Origin: Saprospiraceae bacterium
GTDB lineage: Bacteria; Bacteroidota; Bacteroidia; Chitinophagales; Saprospiraceae
Length of the DNA: 64,000 nt
Direction of reading: 5' to 3'
Assembly (NCBI GenBank): GCA_024103005.1
Contig: JAGFJA010000026.1
Location: 35,266-99,265 of the forward strand
The notes under the pieces were generated by a model. The model was not told where the DNA came from. It made no database searches and was given only the letters and a program-made list of their open reading frames with translations. Of this stretch, positions 52,356 through 60,328 are shown piece after piece. A program made the position numbers and the translations under genes. Position 1 is the stretch's first letter; every line of letters starts with the position of its first letter.

Positions 52356-54215
52356 ATGTTCCAAAAACAATTCATATTTAGAAGACTGCCTGTTTTTCTT
52401 GCCATAACTATGATTTTTATGGGGGTAAATCAAGGATATACTCAGGTTTCAGATGTGCTGACGGATATAATGAACAGTCAGTTTAAGCATTACGAAGTAG
52501 TCAATCAGGAAAACATAAATACTGCGGATCTGGAATTTTCACCGGCTATATACGATTCTTCTGTCGTATTCCTTGCTAATGGAAGAAGAATATCCGGGAT
52601 GTCCAGGGCAGAGGCCAAAAAATATTTCAAACTATTTGTATCGGCAATAAATGAGGATGGCAGTCTAACCTCAGAACAACCTATTCAGGCCTTTCGCTCT
52701 GATTATAATGAAGGCCCCTTGTGTTTTAGCCATGATGGACAGGAAGTATATTTTACAAAAAATATTAAAATTGATGAGCCAAACGGGTCAACAAGACTTA
52801 ACCTAAGCATATTTTATTCTCAGAAAGTAAATGACCATTGGACTGAACCTATTGAACTGCTCAAAGCTGCCGGGGATGTCAGTTTTTGTCATCCGGCGGT
52901 AAGTTCAGATGGGCAAAAGCTTTATTTTTCTTCCAATATGGGTGGTGGGTATGGCAAATATGATATTTATTACATCAGAAAAGTTGATGGTAACTGGTCT
53001 GACCCGGTCAATCTAGGTCCTGAAGTAAATACGGATGGCAATGAACTATTTTCGACTTTATTGTCGGATAATTTATTGGCTTATAGTGCCAACATAGTCG
53101 GTGGATTGGGCGGTTACGATATATATGTTGCACAGATGGCCGGAGGTAACGTCCTGAATCGTATTCACCTGGATCAGCCTGTAAACAGTGAGGCGGATGA
53201 TATAGGATTGGTAGTGGCTCCGGGGAACCGATATGCGTATTTTTCATCATCCAGATCCGGAGGCCGGGGCCAGGATGATATTTATTTACTTAAGTCATTG
53301 CCTGCAGAAAGGCCGGTTGAAACCAATCAATTGGTGGTCGTCATCGATAGCGCACGGTTACAAAGGCTTCAGGGTATAAATTGTATCGTAAAGACAATAG
53401 ATGGACAACAGGTAAGTAATGGAGAAACAAACAAAAATGGTGAGTGGATCACACCTTTGATGTCAGGTAAAAGTTATCTGCTGAAAGTGACGTCCACAAA
53501 GCATCTGCCGTTTAGTACACCGTTTATTTGCGGCGCGAAGGTTCAGGTTAAGCTGGTACCACTTCCTTGTATAACTCTAAGCGGAGTTACATTGGACCAG
53601 GAAACCAACCAACACCTTACCGGGGCAGAAATAAGGTGGGTCAATAACTGTGGTGAACGGGAAGTGAGCACCTTGGCAGATAGTTCCGGCTATTTCAATC
53701 TTTGTTTGCCTCAGGGTTGTTCGGGAATGCTGATCGGTACCAAAAAAGGTTACAGTATGGTGAGAATACAGGTAAATGCGCTGGTAGATGACCTTACGCT
53801 GAATGTAAATTTTTCAAAACAAATGCTTTCGATTGTCAAAGAACCAATAAAGAAAAACAGTAAATTAATCCTCGAGAATATTTATTTTGATTTCAATGAA
53901 TCCACTATCCGACCGGCAACCGATCGTGAATTGAAGGAGCTCGTTATATTGATGAATCAATACCCGGAAATGAGAATCAGGATAATAGCTCATACAGACT
54001 CTAGAGGTGAAGCAAAGTTTAATTTAACCCTTTCACTGAAACGGGCATTGGAGATAAAAAAATACCTCATAGCTAAGGGAATTGACGAATCAAGGATGGA
54101 AACGGAAGGTCGCGGAGAAAGTCAATTACGGAATCGATGTAAGGATGGAGTAAATTGTACTGAAGAAGAACATCAATATAACAGGAGGGTTGAGATTCAA
54201 ATTTTAGAAAAATAA
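52356..54215 (+). CDS. OmpA-family protein with PD40 propeller repeats
   Basis: The 619-residue protein has a signal peptide (residues 10-30, ending QGYTQ). Residues 100-325 are PD40-type beta-propeller repeats (HDGQEVYFTKN, SDGQKLYFSSNMGGGYGKYD, GNRYAYFSSSRSGGRGQDD). A carboxypeptidase-regulatory-like domain follows (about 395-485), then a C-terminal OmpA domain (IYFDFNESTIRPATDRELKE, IIAHTDSRGEAKFN, NRRVEIQI) that binds peptidoglycan. Proteins of this layout (PorE-like) tie T9SS machinery to the cell wall. It is the last gene of the adhesin-PorP-OmpA operon. Confidence 0.92.
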   Translation: MFQKQFIFRRLPVFLAITMIFMGVNQGYTQVSDVLTDIMNSQFKHYEVVNQENINTADLEFSPAIYDSSVVFLANGRRISGMSRAEAKKYFKLFVSAINEDGSLTSEQPIQAFRSDYNEGPLCFSHDGQEVYFTKNIKIDEPNGSTRLNLSIFYSQKVNDHWTEPIELLKAAGDVSFCHPAVSSDGQKLYFSSNMGGGYGKYDIYYIRKVDGNWSDPVNLGPEVNTDGNELFSTLLSDNLLAYSANIVGGLGGYDIYVAQMAGGNVLNRIHLDQPVNSEADDIGLVVAPGNRYAYFSSSRSGGRGQDDIYLLKSLPAERPVETNQLVVVIDSARLQRLQGINCIVKTIDGQQVSNGETNKNGEWITPLMSGKSYLLKVTSTKHLPFSTPFICGAKVQVKLVPLPCITLSGVTLDQETNQHLTGAEIRWVNNCGEREVSTLADSSGYFNLCLPQGCSGMLIGTKKGYSMVRIQVNALVDDLTLNVNFSKQMLSIVKEPIKKNSKLILENIYFDFNESTIRPATDRELKELVILMNQYPEMRIRIIAHTDSRGEAKFNLTLSLKRALEIKKYLIAKGIDESRMETEGRGESQLRNRCKDGVNCTEEEHQYNRRVEIQILEK

Positions 54216-54230
54216 GAAGTACCTGTTCAC

Positions 54231-54238
54231 TAACTTTG
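54231..54238 (+). promoter_or_regulatory. -7 promoter element for trmB
   Basis: TAACTTTG fits TAnnTTTG and lies 19 bp before the trmB ATG. Confidence 0.55.
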
Positions 54239-54257
54239 CACCCTTTAATCAAAAACT

Positions 54258-54953
54258 ATGTCCAATAAAAACAAATTACAGAGATTTGCTGAAATAGCCA
54301 GGCTTCCTAACGTGTTCGAGAATTTTGATTTTCATGATCCCCATATTAATGATATTCAAGGCAATCGGATGGATATTAAGGGTAATTGGAACAAGTTAGT
54401 TTTTCAGAAAGAAAAACCTATCGTATTGGAATTGGCATGTGGCAAGGGTGAATATACAACACACCTGGCACAGGCAAATCCCGAAAATAACTATATCGGG
54501 ATAGACATCAAGGGAGCGAGAATATGGAAAGGGGCTACACTGGCAGATCAGGCAGGGCTTACCAATGTAGCATTTTTGCGGACAAGAATCGAACTGATTC
54601 AATCTTTTTTTAAAAAAGGGGAAGTATCTGAAATATGGATAACATTTCCGGATCCTTTTTTACGTGATTCTAAGTCCAATCGGAGGTTGACATCTCATCC
54701 TTTTCTTGACAGATATACAGATGTACTCAAGCCGGGTGCGATATTGCACCTGAAGACGGACGATCCGACACTATATGCATTTACATTAAAGGTATTAAGT
54801 GAAAGAAAGGACTACAGAATTTTGGAGAGCACAGATGATTTTTATGGTGCTGTGGTGCCGACTCCTGAGACTCATTTGCTAACATTTTATGAAACGCAGC
54901 ATCTTGCGGCAGGAAAGAAGATAACTTATATCCGATTTACATTAAATGGGTAG
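54258..54953 (+). CDS. trmB: tRNA (guanine(46)-N(7))-methyltransferase
   Basis: The 231-residue Rossmann methyltransferase has the SAM motif LELACGKGEYTTHLA, the acidic NYIGIDIKGARIWKG, and the TrmB signature WITFPDPFLRDSKSNRRLT. HLKTDDPTLYAFT follows. It adds 7-methylguanosine at G46 of tRNAs. It has its own -7 motif and is followed by a shared terminator with rpsT. Confidence 0.94.
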   Translation: MSNKNKLQRFAEIARLPNVFENFDFHDPHINDIQGNRMDIKGNWNKLVFQKEKPIVLELACGKGEYTTHLAQANPENNYIGIDIKGARIWKGATLADQAGLTNVAFLRTRIELIQSFFKKGEVSEIWITFPDPFLRDSKSNRRLTSHPFLDRYTDVLKPGAILHLKTDDPTLYAFTLKVLSERKDYRILESTDDFYGAVVPTPETHLLTFYETQHLAAGKKITYIRFTLNG

Positions 54954-54988
54954 GAAGGCAGTAGAAAGGAAATTGATTTGTGAGAAAT

Positions 54989-55026
54989 AAAAAAGCCAGA
55001 TAAGTAAATCCTTACCTGGCTTTTTT
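54989..55026. terminator. bidirectional terminator between trmB and rpsT
   Basis: AAAAAAGCCAG pairs with CTGGCTTTTTT around a loop containing a second short dyad (GTAA/TTAC). Both flanks have A/T runs. Confidence 0.85.
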
Positions 55027-55042
55027 ATAAGTGTGTGAGACT

Positions 55043-55294
55043 TTAAATCGCGGCAATATGTTTTGTCAGGCTACTTTTAAGGTTGGCAGCTTTGTTTTTG
55101 TGTATATTGTTGTTTTTTGCCAGCTTATCAATCATGCTGATAACCTTAGGCAGCATTTTTGTTGCTTCTGATTTATCATTCAGTTCCCTGAGCTTTCTTA
55201 TCAGGGTGCGGGTAGATTTTTTATAATATCTGTTTTGGATGCGACGTTTAGCATCTTGTCTGATTCTTTTCAATGATGACTTGTGATGTGCCAT
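55043..55294 (-). CDS. rpsT: 30S ribosomal protein S20
   Basis: The 83-residue protein starts [18 protein letters not shown], the standard S20 N-terminus. An upstream in-frame ATG at 55390 would add 32 hydrophobic residues overlapping the promoter and is rejected. It is highly basic and helical (ALLRKLRELN-like segments, [17 protein letters not shown]). It binds 16S rRNA early in assembly. A -7 motif lies 44 bp before the start. Confidence 0.97.
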   Translation of the reverse strand: MAHHKSSLKRIRQDAKRRIQNRYYKKSTRTLIRKLRELNDKSEATKMLPKVISMIDKLAKNNNIHKNKAANLKSSLTKHIAAI

Positions 55295-55337
55295 ATTAAA
55301 ATTATGTTTTAAAGTATCTTTTTTAACTAATGGAGCG

Positions 55338-55345
55338 CAAAGATA
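55338..55345 (-). promoter_or_regulatory. -7 promoter element for rpsT
   Basis: The minus-strand TATCTTTG fits TAnnTTTG and lies about 44 bp before the rpsT start. Confidence 0.6.
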
Positions 55346-55569
55346 GAATAAATAAATTGAAATCAAAAAATTATTTTTCAAATATTTCATATATGGAAAA
55401 ACCTAATTTGCGTAAGGTATAAGAAAATTAGAAGTTTTGAGGGGTCAAAATGGGTGTTTTTTGCGTTTGGCGTGGGTTTTATGTGTTAATATTTACTTAA
55501 AGGTAGTCATAATGCGGTATCTAAACGAAAAATGTTGAATAAAAAAGTATAAATAATGATATTAAGAAC

Positions 55570-55577
55570 TATCTTTG
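55570..55577 (+). promoter_or_regulatory. -7 promoter element for the HU gene
   Basis: TATCTTTG is a perfect TAnnTTTG match 39 bp before the HU start. Confidence 0.6.
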
Positions 55578-55616
55578 CGGCATTAAAAATTAATAATAAC
55601 TAAATCAATTTCAAAA

Positions 55617-55898
55617 ATGAACAAAGGAGATTTGATCAGCAAAATCGCAGAATCAGCTAAAATTAACAAAACTCAGGCTGGTAATGCACTGGATGCAACT
55701 CTAAAAGCAATCACTACAGCTTTGAAGAAAGGCGATAAGGTTACACTTATTGGTTTCGGAACATTCTCTGTTTCTAAAAGAAATGCTAGAACAGGTAGAA
55801 ACCCACAGACCGGTAAGCCAATCAAAATTGCTGCTAAGAAAATCGCTAGATTTAAGCCGGGCAAGAGCCTTTCTGATACTGTATCTGCTGGTAAGTAA
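55617..55898 (+). CDS. HU family DNA-binding protein
   Basis: This 93-residue histone-like protein begins [20 protein letters not shown], has the DNA-binding arm with [20 protein letters not shown] and PQTGKPIKI, and ends [13 protein letters not shown]. It bends and compacts DNA in the nucleoid. The short frame and strong promoter plus terminator suggest a highly expressed single-gene transcript. Confidence 0.96.
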   Translation: MNKGDLISKIAESAKINKTQAGNALDATLKAITTALKKGDKVTLIGFGTFSVSKRNARTGRNPQTGKPIKIAAKKIARFKPGKSLSDTVSAGK

Positions 55899-55913
55899 TC
55901 CGGTATGTAAAGG

Positions 55914-55948
55914 AAAAAAAGGCAGTCCTCAAGGACTGCTTTTTTTTT
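55914..55948 (+). terminator. Rho-independent terminator of the HU gene
   Basis: The A-run plus GGCAGTCC and GGACTGC form a stem with loop TCAA, followed by a run of T residues. Confidence 0.9.
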
Positions 55949-56109
55949 GTTTATTAATGAGGAGGAGATAACGGATTATCTTATTAGTAGAAAATAACTA
56001 ATGAAAAAATTCATTTTAATCCTATTTCGCCTTCTGAGACTATTATGATTCATACTTTTTGTTATATTTTATCCATCTACCTAAAAGGGACCATCCATTT
56101 AAAAAATCA

Positions 56110-56117
56110 TAATTTTG
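56110..56117 (+). promoter_or_regulatory. -7 promoter element for lysA
   Basis: TAATTTTG fits TAnnTTTG and lies 19 bp before the lysA ATG. Confidence 0.5.
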
Positions 56118-56136
56118 CAAACTTATTCTCTATTAT

Positions 56137-57363
56137 ATGCAAAAAGAATTAGATAGTCTGTTGTTGACCAATGCCGCACATGAATTTGGCACACCGCTAT
56201 ATATCTATGATAGCGACAGTATCAGAATGCAGTACCTTAAACTTATCACAGCATTTAAAGGTATAAAATCAAGAATCTTTTACGCCTGTAAAGCACTGAC
56301 TAATATTCACATTCTGAAGCTGATGAATGAGTTAGACTCAAATATCGACTGTAGCTCAATAAATGAGATACACCTGGCTATGTTGGCAGGATTCAGCCCT
56401 GAAAAAATTATCTTTACTTCCAATGGCGTGCTGTTCGATGAGGTCATTGAAGCTGTCGGATTGGGAGTGCACGTTAATATAGACAACATCTCTACCCTTG
56501 AACGATTTGGCATGACATTTGGTGGAAAATATCCCGCCAGCATCCGGCTTCGGCCCAACATCATGGCTGGAGGTAACATCAACATTGCCACCGGCCACGA
56601 AAACAGTAAATTCGGTATCCCGATTGAGATGATTGACTCCATCCTGACCATCGTCGAAAAGTATAATATTGAGATCGACGGACTGCATATTCATTCCGGA
56701 AGTGATATGAATGATCAGCACGTCTATGTCAAAGAAGTCGAAATAATGGCCGATTACGCCAGATTTTTCCCTCACCTCAACTGGATTGACTTGGGTGGAG
56801 GACTGAAAATCCCCTATGATCAACACGAAAATGAAACCGACATAAACCAATTGGCATTGCGACTCGCTGCCCTTTTTAAAAAATTCAGAAAACCCGACGG
56901 ATCAGAATATGAAATCTGGCTTGAGCCGGGAAAATTCCTCGTAAGTGCCTGCGGCTACCTCGTCAGCAGAGTAAATGTCATCCAGAAAACCCCCAAACAA
57001 ACCTTTGTTTACCTGGATACCGGCTTTAATCACTTGATCAGACCTATGTTCTACGGAGCTTTCCACAGGATTACCAACCTGAGCAATGAAGGTGGATTGA
57101 AACAGCCTTATAACATCGTTGGCAATCTGTGTGAAACAGATACCTTCGCCGAAAATCGATCCTTACCTGAAATTTCAGAAGGGGACTACCTGGTATTTCA
57201 CAACGCAGGAGCCTACGGTTTTGAAATGTCCATGAATTACAATGCCAGATTAAAGCCGGCAGAAGTCATGGTAGAAAACGGCAATACAAGGCTTATACGA
57301 CGTAGGGATAATTTGAAAGACCTGCTGCGCAACCAAATAGACACAGAAAACATGTTTTCCTGA
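56137..57363 (+). CDS. lysA: diaminopimelate decarboxylase
   Basis: The 408-residue PLP enzyme of the alanine-racemase-fold decarboxylase family has the PLP Lys52 in FYACKALTNIHI, His-containing IDGLHIHSGSD, the glycine loop DLGGGLKIPYD, EPGKFLV, and the C-terminal CETDTFAENR (active-site Cys from the partner subunit) with FHNAGAYGFEMSMNYN. It makes lysine from meso-diaminopimelate. It has its own promoter and no adjacent lysine gene. Confidence 0.93.
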   Translation: MQKELDSLLLTNAAHEFGTPLYIYDSDSIRMQYLKLITAFKGIKSRIFYACKALTNIHILKLMNELDSNIDCSSINEIHLAMLAGFSPEKIIFTSNGVLFDEVIEAVGLGVHVNIDNISTLERFGMTFGGKYPASIRLRPNIMAGGNINIATGHENSKFGIPIEMIDSILTIVEKYNIEIDGLHIHSGSDMNDQHVYVKEVEIMADYARFFPHLNWIDLGGGLKIPYDQHENETDINQLALRLAALFKKFRKPDGSEYEIWLEPGKFLVSACGYLVSRVNVIQKTPKQTFVYLDTGFNHLIRPMFYGAFHRITNLSNEGGLKQPYNIVGNLCETDTFAENRSLPEISEGDYLVFHNAGAYGFEMSMNYNARLKPAEVMVENGNTRLIRRRDNLKDLLRNQIDTENMFS

Positions 57364-57464
57364 AATTGATTCCCTACTTGAAATCTATGCATTGTAAATC
57401 TTATATTTATATGTAACGCAAATTCTTATTTTGTTAACAGCAGGATATTTTGATTAAAATTGAG

Positions 57465-57472
57465 TAATTTTG
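57465..57472 (+). promoter_or_regulatory. -7 promoter element for the polysaccharide-cluster regulators
   Basis: TAATTTTG fits TAnnTTTG and lies 13 bp before the ATG at 57486. Confidence 0.5.
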
Positions 57473-57485
57473 CTACTCATTTTTT

Positions 57486-58022
57486 ATGATAGAAACGTTA
57501 ATTTCATCGAAGACAAGAGTAAAACTGCTCTTTAAGTTTTTCCTCAACAAGGAAACAACCGCCTATTTACGCGGTCTTGAGAATGAAATGGGCGAATCTA
57601 CCAACGCCATCAGGCTGGAACTAAATAAATTTGAAAAAGCAGGCCTCCTCAAAGCGGAAACCAATGGGAACAAGAAGGTTTTTTCTGCCAATACCACCCA
57701 TCCACTTTTCCGGGAAATACACAACATCCTCCTCAAGCACATCGGCATTGACCAGATTATCAATAATGTGGTCGAACGCCTTGGTAATGTGGACAGGGTC
57801 TATCTGGCAGGCTCCTTCGCCAGAGGTATTGACGGACCGATCATTGACCTGATTATGGTCGGCAATGTCGAAAGGGAATATCTCTCCCAATTAGTAGCCA
57901 AGGCAGAAAACATGATTCAAAGAAAAATACGCTATGTGATCTTCAATGAGACGGAATACACTGATTATTTGACCCAAATAAGAGACCTGGAGCCTCTGTT
58001 GCTTTGGTCGGACAAAAGCTGA
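57486..58022 (+). CDS. winged-helix protein with nucleotidyltransferase-like domain
   Basis: The 178-residue protein has an N-terminal winged helix (RVKLLFKFFLNKETTAYLRG, then STNAIRLELNKFEKAGLLK; residues 8-70). The second half resembles a minimal nucleotidyltransferase (VYLAGSFARGIDGPIIDLIM, residues 105-124). In that half the GSFARG loop is intact but the catalytic acidic pair is reduced to one clear Asp, so it may be a sensor rather than an enzyme. It is followed 2 bp later by a UpxY-type antiterminator and then polysaccharide genes, so it probably regulates the cluster. Confidence 0.75.
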   Translation: MIETLISSKTRVKLLFKFFLNKETTAYLRGLENEMGESTNAIRLELNKFEKAGLLKAETNGNKKVFSANTTHPLFREIHNILLKHIGIDQIINNVVERLGNVDRVYLAGSFARGIDGPIIDLIMVGNVEREYLSQLVAKAENMIQRKIRYVIFNETEYTDYLTQIRDLEPLLLWSDKS

Positions 58023-58024
58023 CA

Positions 58025-58543
58025 ATGAAGATGAATATTCAGGAAACGAAGCAATGGTATGCTGTCAAGGTAAAATACAAGAGTGAGAAAATCGTTATCG
58101 CTCAATTAAAGCGCAAATGTATTGAGGCATATACCCCTATGCGCAGATATACCCGCAGATATGTTCGGAAAATTGTGCATCGGATGGTGCCTGTCTTGTC
58201 CACTTATGTATTTGTCCATATCGATCGGAAACAATATATTCCTGTTTTGGAGACCGAATACGTCTTCGGTTTCGTGAAGATAGGAAAACAATTATCACCG
58301 GTGACACAGGAAGAAATGGACATCCTGCATCGTATCGAAGGCCTGGATGAAAATTATGTGCTGAAAGAAGTCCGATATCAGACGGGCCAAAGGGTGCGGG
58401 TCAATAATGGCGCCTTGTTCGGTTTACAGGGCATCGTAAGTGAAATAAAATCCAAGGGCAAGCTCATTGTCAACTTTGACAGCCTGGGTGTTGCTCTCCA
58501 AATAGAAATCAATGTGAATCAACTCGAACCATCTACTGTTTAA
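58025..58543 (+). CDS. UpxY/NusG-like transcription antiterminator
   Basis: The protein has 172 residues from ATG 58025 (58031 is also possible; a TTG further up overlaps the previous gene). It has an N-terminal NGN domain (KQWYAVKVKYKSEKIVIAQL, YVFVHIDRKQYIPVLE) and a C-terminal KOW domain (GQRVRVNNGALFGLQGIV). Such NusG paralogues (RfaH/UpxY type) bind paused RNA polymerase on long polysaccharide operons and allow full-length transcription. The gene directly precedes the nucleotide-sugar genes, and a hairpin typical of a recruitment or leader site follows it. Confidence 0.88.
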   Translation: MKMNIQETKQWYAVKVKYKSEKIVIAQLKRKCIEAYTPMRRYTRRYVRKIVHRMVPVLSTYVFVHIDRKQYIPVLETEYVFGFVKIGKQLSPVTQEEMDILHRIEGLDENYVLKEVRYQTGQRVRVNNGALFGLQGIVSEIKSKGKLIVNFDSLGVALQIEINVNQLEPSTV

Positions 58544-58612
58544 TTGATAGTTTATAGATTTATTTATACATAAGTAATTTATAAACAATTATATAGATCA
58601 TTTTTTATTGGA

Positions 58613-58631
58613 CAATAAGTGCGACTTATTG
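58613..58631 (+). promoter_or_regulatory. leader hairpin upstream of polysaccharide genes
   Basis: CAATAAGT GCG ACTTATTG is a perfect 8-bp stem with a three-base loop. It lies 80 bp before ugd-like gene 58713 and just after the UpxY-type gene, where an ops-like recruitment element would be expected. Confidence 0.4.
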
Positions 58632-58712
58632 AGGGCGAAGCCATGTTTTTCAATGAAATATACCTTAGTCCTCATTTTTTATCTTGCATTGAATCAAAGG
58701 CATAAGTTATAA

Positions 58713-60017
58713 ATGAATATTTCTGTTATAGGTACGGGCTATGTGGGTCTTGTGACCGGGACTTGTTTTGCCGAGACCGGGAATAACGTATTATGTGTGG
58801 ATATCGACACGGAAAAGGTTAATCGGCTTACTGCCGGTGTCATGACCATATATGAACCGGGGCTGGACATCATTTTTCATCGAAACCTGGAGCACAAAAG
58901 GCTTGCATTTACGACTGACCTGGAGGCCGCTGTCAGATTTGGCGAGGTGATTTTTCTGGCGTTGCCGACTCCTGAAGGTGAAGATGGTTCGGCCGATCTG
59001 TCGTATGTCCTGGATGTATCCGGCAGACTTGGTAAAATGATTGACGCCTATAAGATCATCGTCGATAAAAGTACGGTTCCGGTAGGAACGGCTGACCTGG
59101 TTGCCCGAGCCATCTCGGAGAACGCACCGAAGGATTTGTTTGATGTCGTGTCAAATCCTGAATTTCTGCGGGAAGGTGTGGCTGTTGATGACTTCATGAA
59201 GCCCGACCGGGTCGTCATAGGTACCAGCTCTGAACGTGCACGAGATGTGATGCGCCGACTGTATCAGCCATTTGTCAAGCAGGGTAACCCGATTTACTTC
59301 ATGGATGAGCGCTCGGCAGAGATGACCAAATACGCTGCAAATTCCTTTCTGGCAACCAAGATTACCTTTATGAATGAGGTGGCCAACCTGTGTGAACGCG
59401 TGGGGGCCAATGTGGATATGGTTAGACTTGGCATGGGCGCCGACTCACGGATTGGAAAGCGATTCCTTTTCCCGGGTATCGGCTACGGCGGCTCCTGTTT
59501 CCCAAAAGATGTCAAGGCACTGAACAAGATAGCGGATCAGAATGAGTACCATTTTGAGATACTGGATGCCGTAATCCGCGTCAACGAACGGCAAAGAACC
59601 ATCTTGTTTGATAAGGTCATGCATAGGTATAAAGGCAATCTCACCGGAAAGACGATTGCCGTATGGGGTCTTTCCTTCAAGCCAAATACGGATGATATCC
59701 GCGAGGCGCCTGCCTTGTACATGATTGACAAATTATTAAATGCGGGTGCTCAACTTCGAGTATTCGATCCTGAAGCGATGGATAACGTCAGGCGTATATA
59801 TGGCGACAGGTTGTTTTATGCCGGCGATCCTTATGAAGCGTTGAATGGCAGTGACGCCCTGATGATTATGACGGAATGGAACGAGTTTCGCTCACCGGAT
59901 TTTGAGGCAATGGGCAAACTGATCCGCGATAAAGCTATCTTTGACGGTAGGAATATCTTCGAAGCAGCCGATATCAGAGCAAGAGAATTTTATTATGAAA
60001 GCATCGGACGACCATAA
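58713..60017 (+). CDS. UDP-glucose 6-dehydrogenase
   Basis: The 434-residue enzyme has the NAD motif ISVIGTGYVGLVTGTCFAE, STVPVGTAD, SNPEFLREGVAVDDF, and the catalytic Cys in GIGYGGSCFPKDVKAL. The C-terminal SFKPNTDDIREAPAL is the UDP-binding domain. It oxidises UDP-glucose to UDP-glucuronate using 2 NAD+. It opens the nucleotide-sugar part of the surface-polysaccharide cluster. Confidence 0.93.
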   Translation: MNISVIGTGYVGLVTGTCFAETGNNVLCVDIDTEKVNRLTAGVMTIYEPGLDIIFHRNLEHKRLAFTTDLEAAVRFGEVIFLALPTPEGEDGSADLSYVLDVSGRLGKMIDAYKIIVDKSTVPVGTADLVARAISENAPKDLFDVVSNPEFLREGVAVDDFMKPDRVVIGTSSERARDVMRRLYQPFVKQGNPIYFMDERSAEMTKYAANSFLATKITFMNEVANLCERVGANVDMVRLGMGADSRIGKRFLFPGIGYGGSCFPKDVKALNKIADQNEYHFEILDAVIRVNERQRTILFDKVMHRYKGNLTGKTIAVWGLSFKPNTDDIREAPALYMIDKLLNAGAQLRVFDPEAMDNVRRIYGDRLFYAGDPYEALNGSDALMIMTEWNEFRSPDFEAMGKLIRDKAIFDGRNIFEAADIRAREFYYESIGRP

Positions 60018-60265
60018 AAAGGTTCCAGGGCAACTTGACCGGACGACTATGCGTATCATTTTTTTGATGAAAAAGGCAATAATCTGACGTATTGGTTAAA
60101 TCGACCCCGACAACGACCGGCTGCTGCCTGGAAGCTTATTTGTAAGGTGTAAAGAATTGAATATTCAAATAAAAGAATGATGGAAAAAACAGCATTCAGG
60201 ATGAGAAAGTAAAGTGATGAATATTAAATTAAACACGAGTCCTGGAAATGGCGACTTGTTAAATT
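60018..60265. other. intergenic region in the polysaccharide cluster
   Basis: About 250 bp between the two dehydrogenase genes. A short decayed-looking frame (near DPDNDRLLPGSLF) is present but not credible as a gene. Confidence 0.35.
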
Positions 60266-60328
60266 ATGAAACTCACACAAGAAGAAATTTTTAAAAATAA
60301 ACTATACAAAATTTGGATACAAAAATAG
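60266..60328 (+). CDS. possible 20-residue leader ORF overlapping the next gene's TTG start
   Basis: ATG at 60266 opens a frame of 20 codons (MKLTQEEIFKNKLYKIWIQK) ending TAG at 60328. It runs over the TTG start at 60313 in another frame, so it could couple translation. It may equally be chance. Confidence 0.25.
   Translation: MKLTQEEIFKNKLYKIWIQK

Noticed and set aside
55295..55390. N-terminal extension of ribosomal protein S20 by 32 residues
   Set aside because: The extension is hydrophobic and unlike S20, and it would include the -7 promoter motif. MAHHKSS is the standard start.
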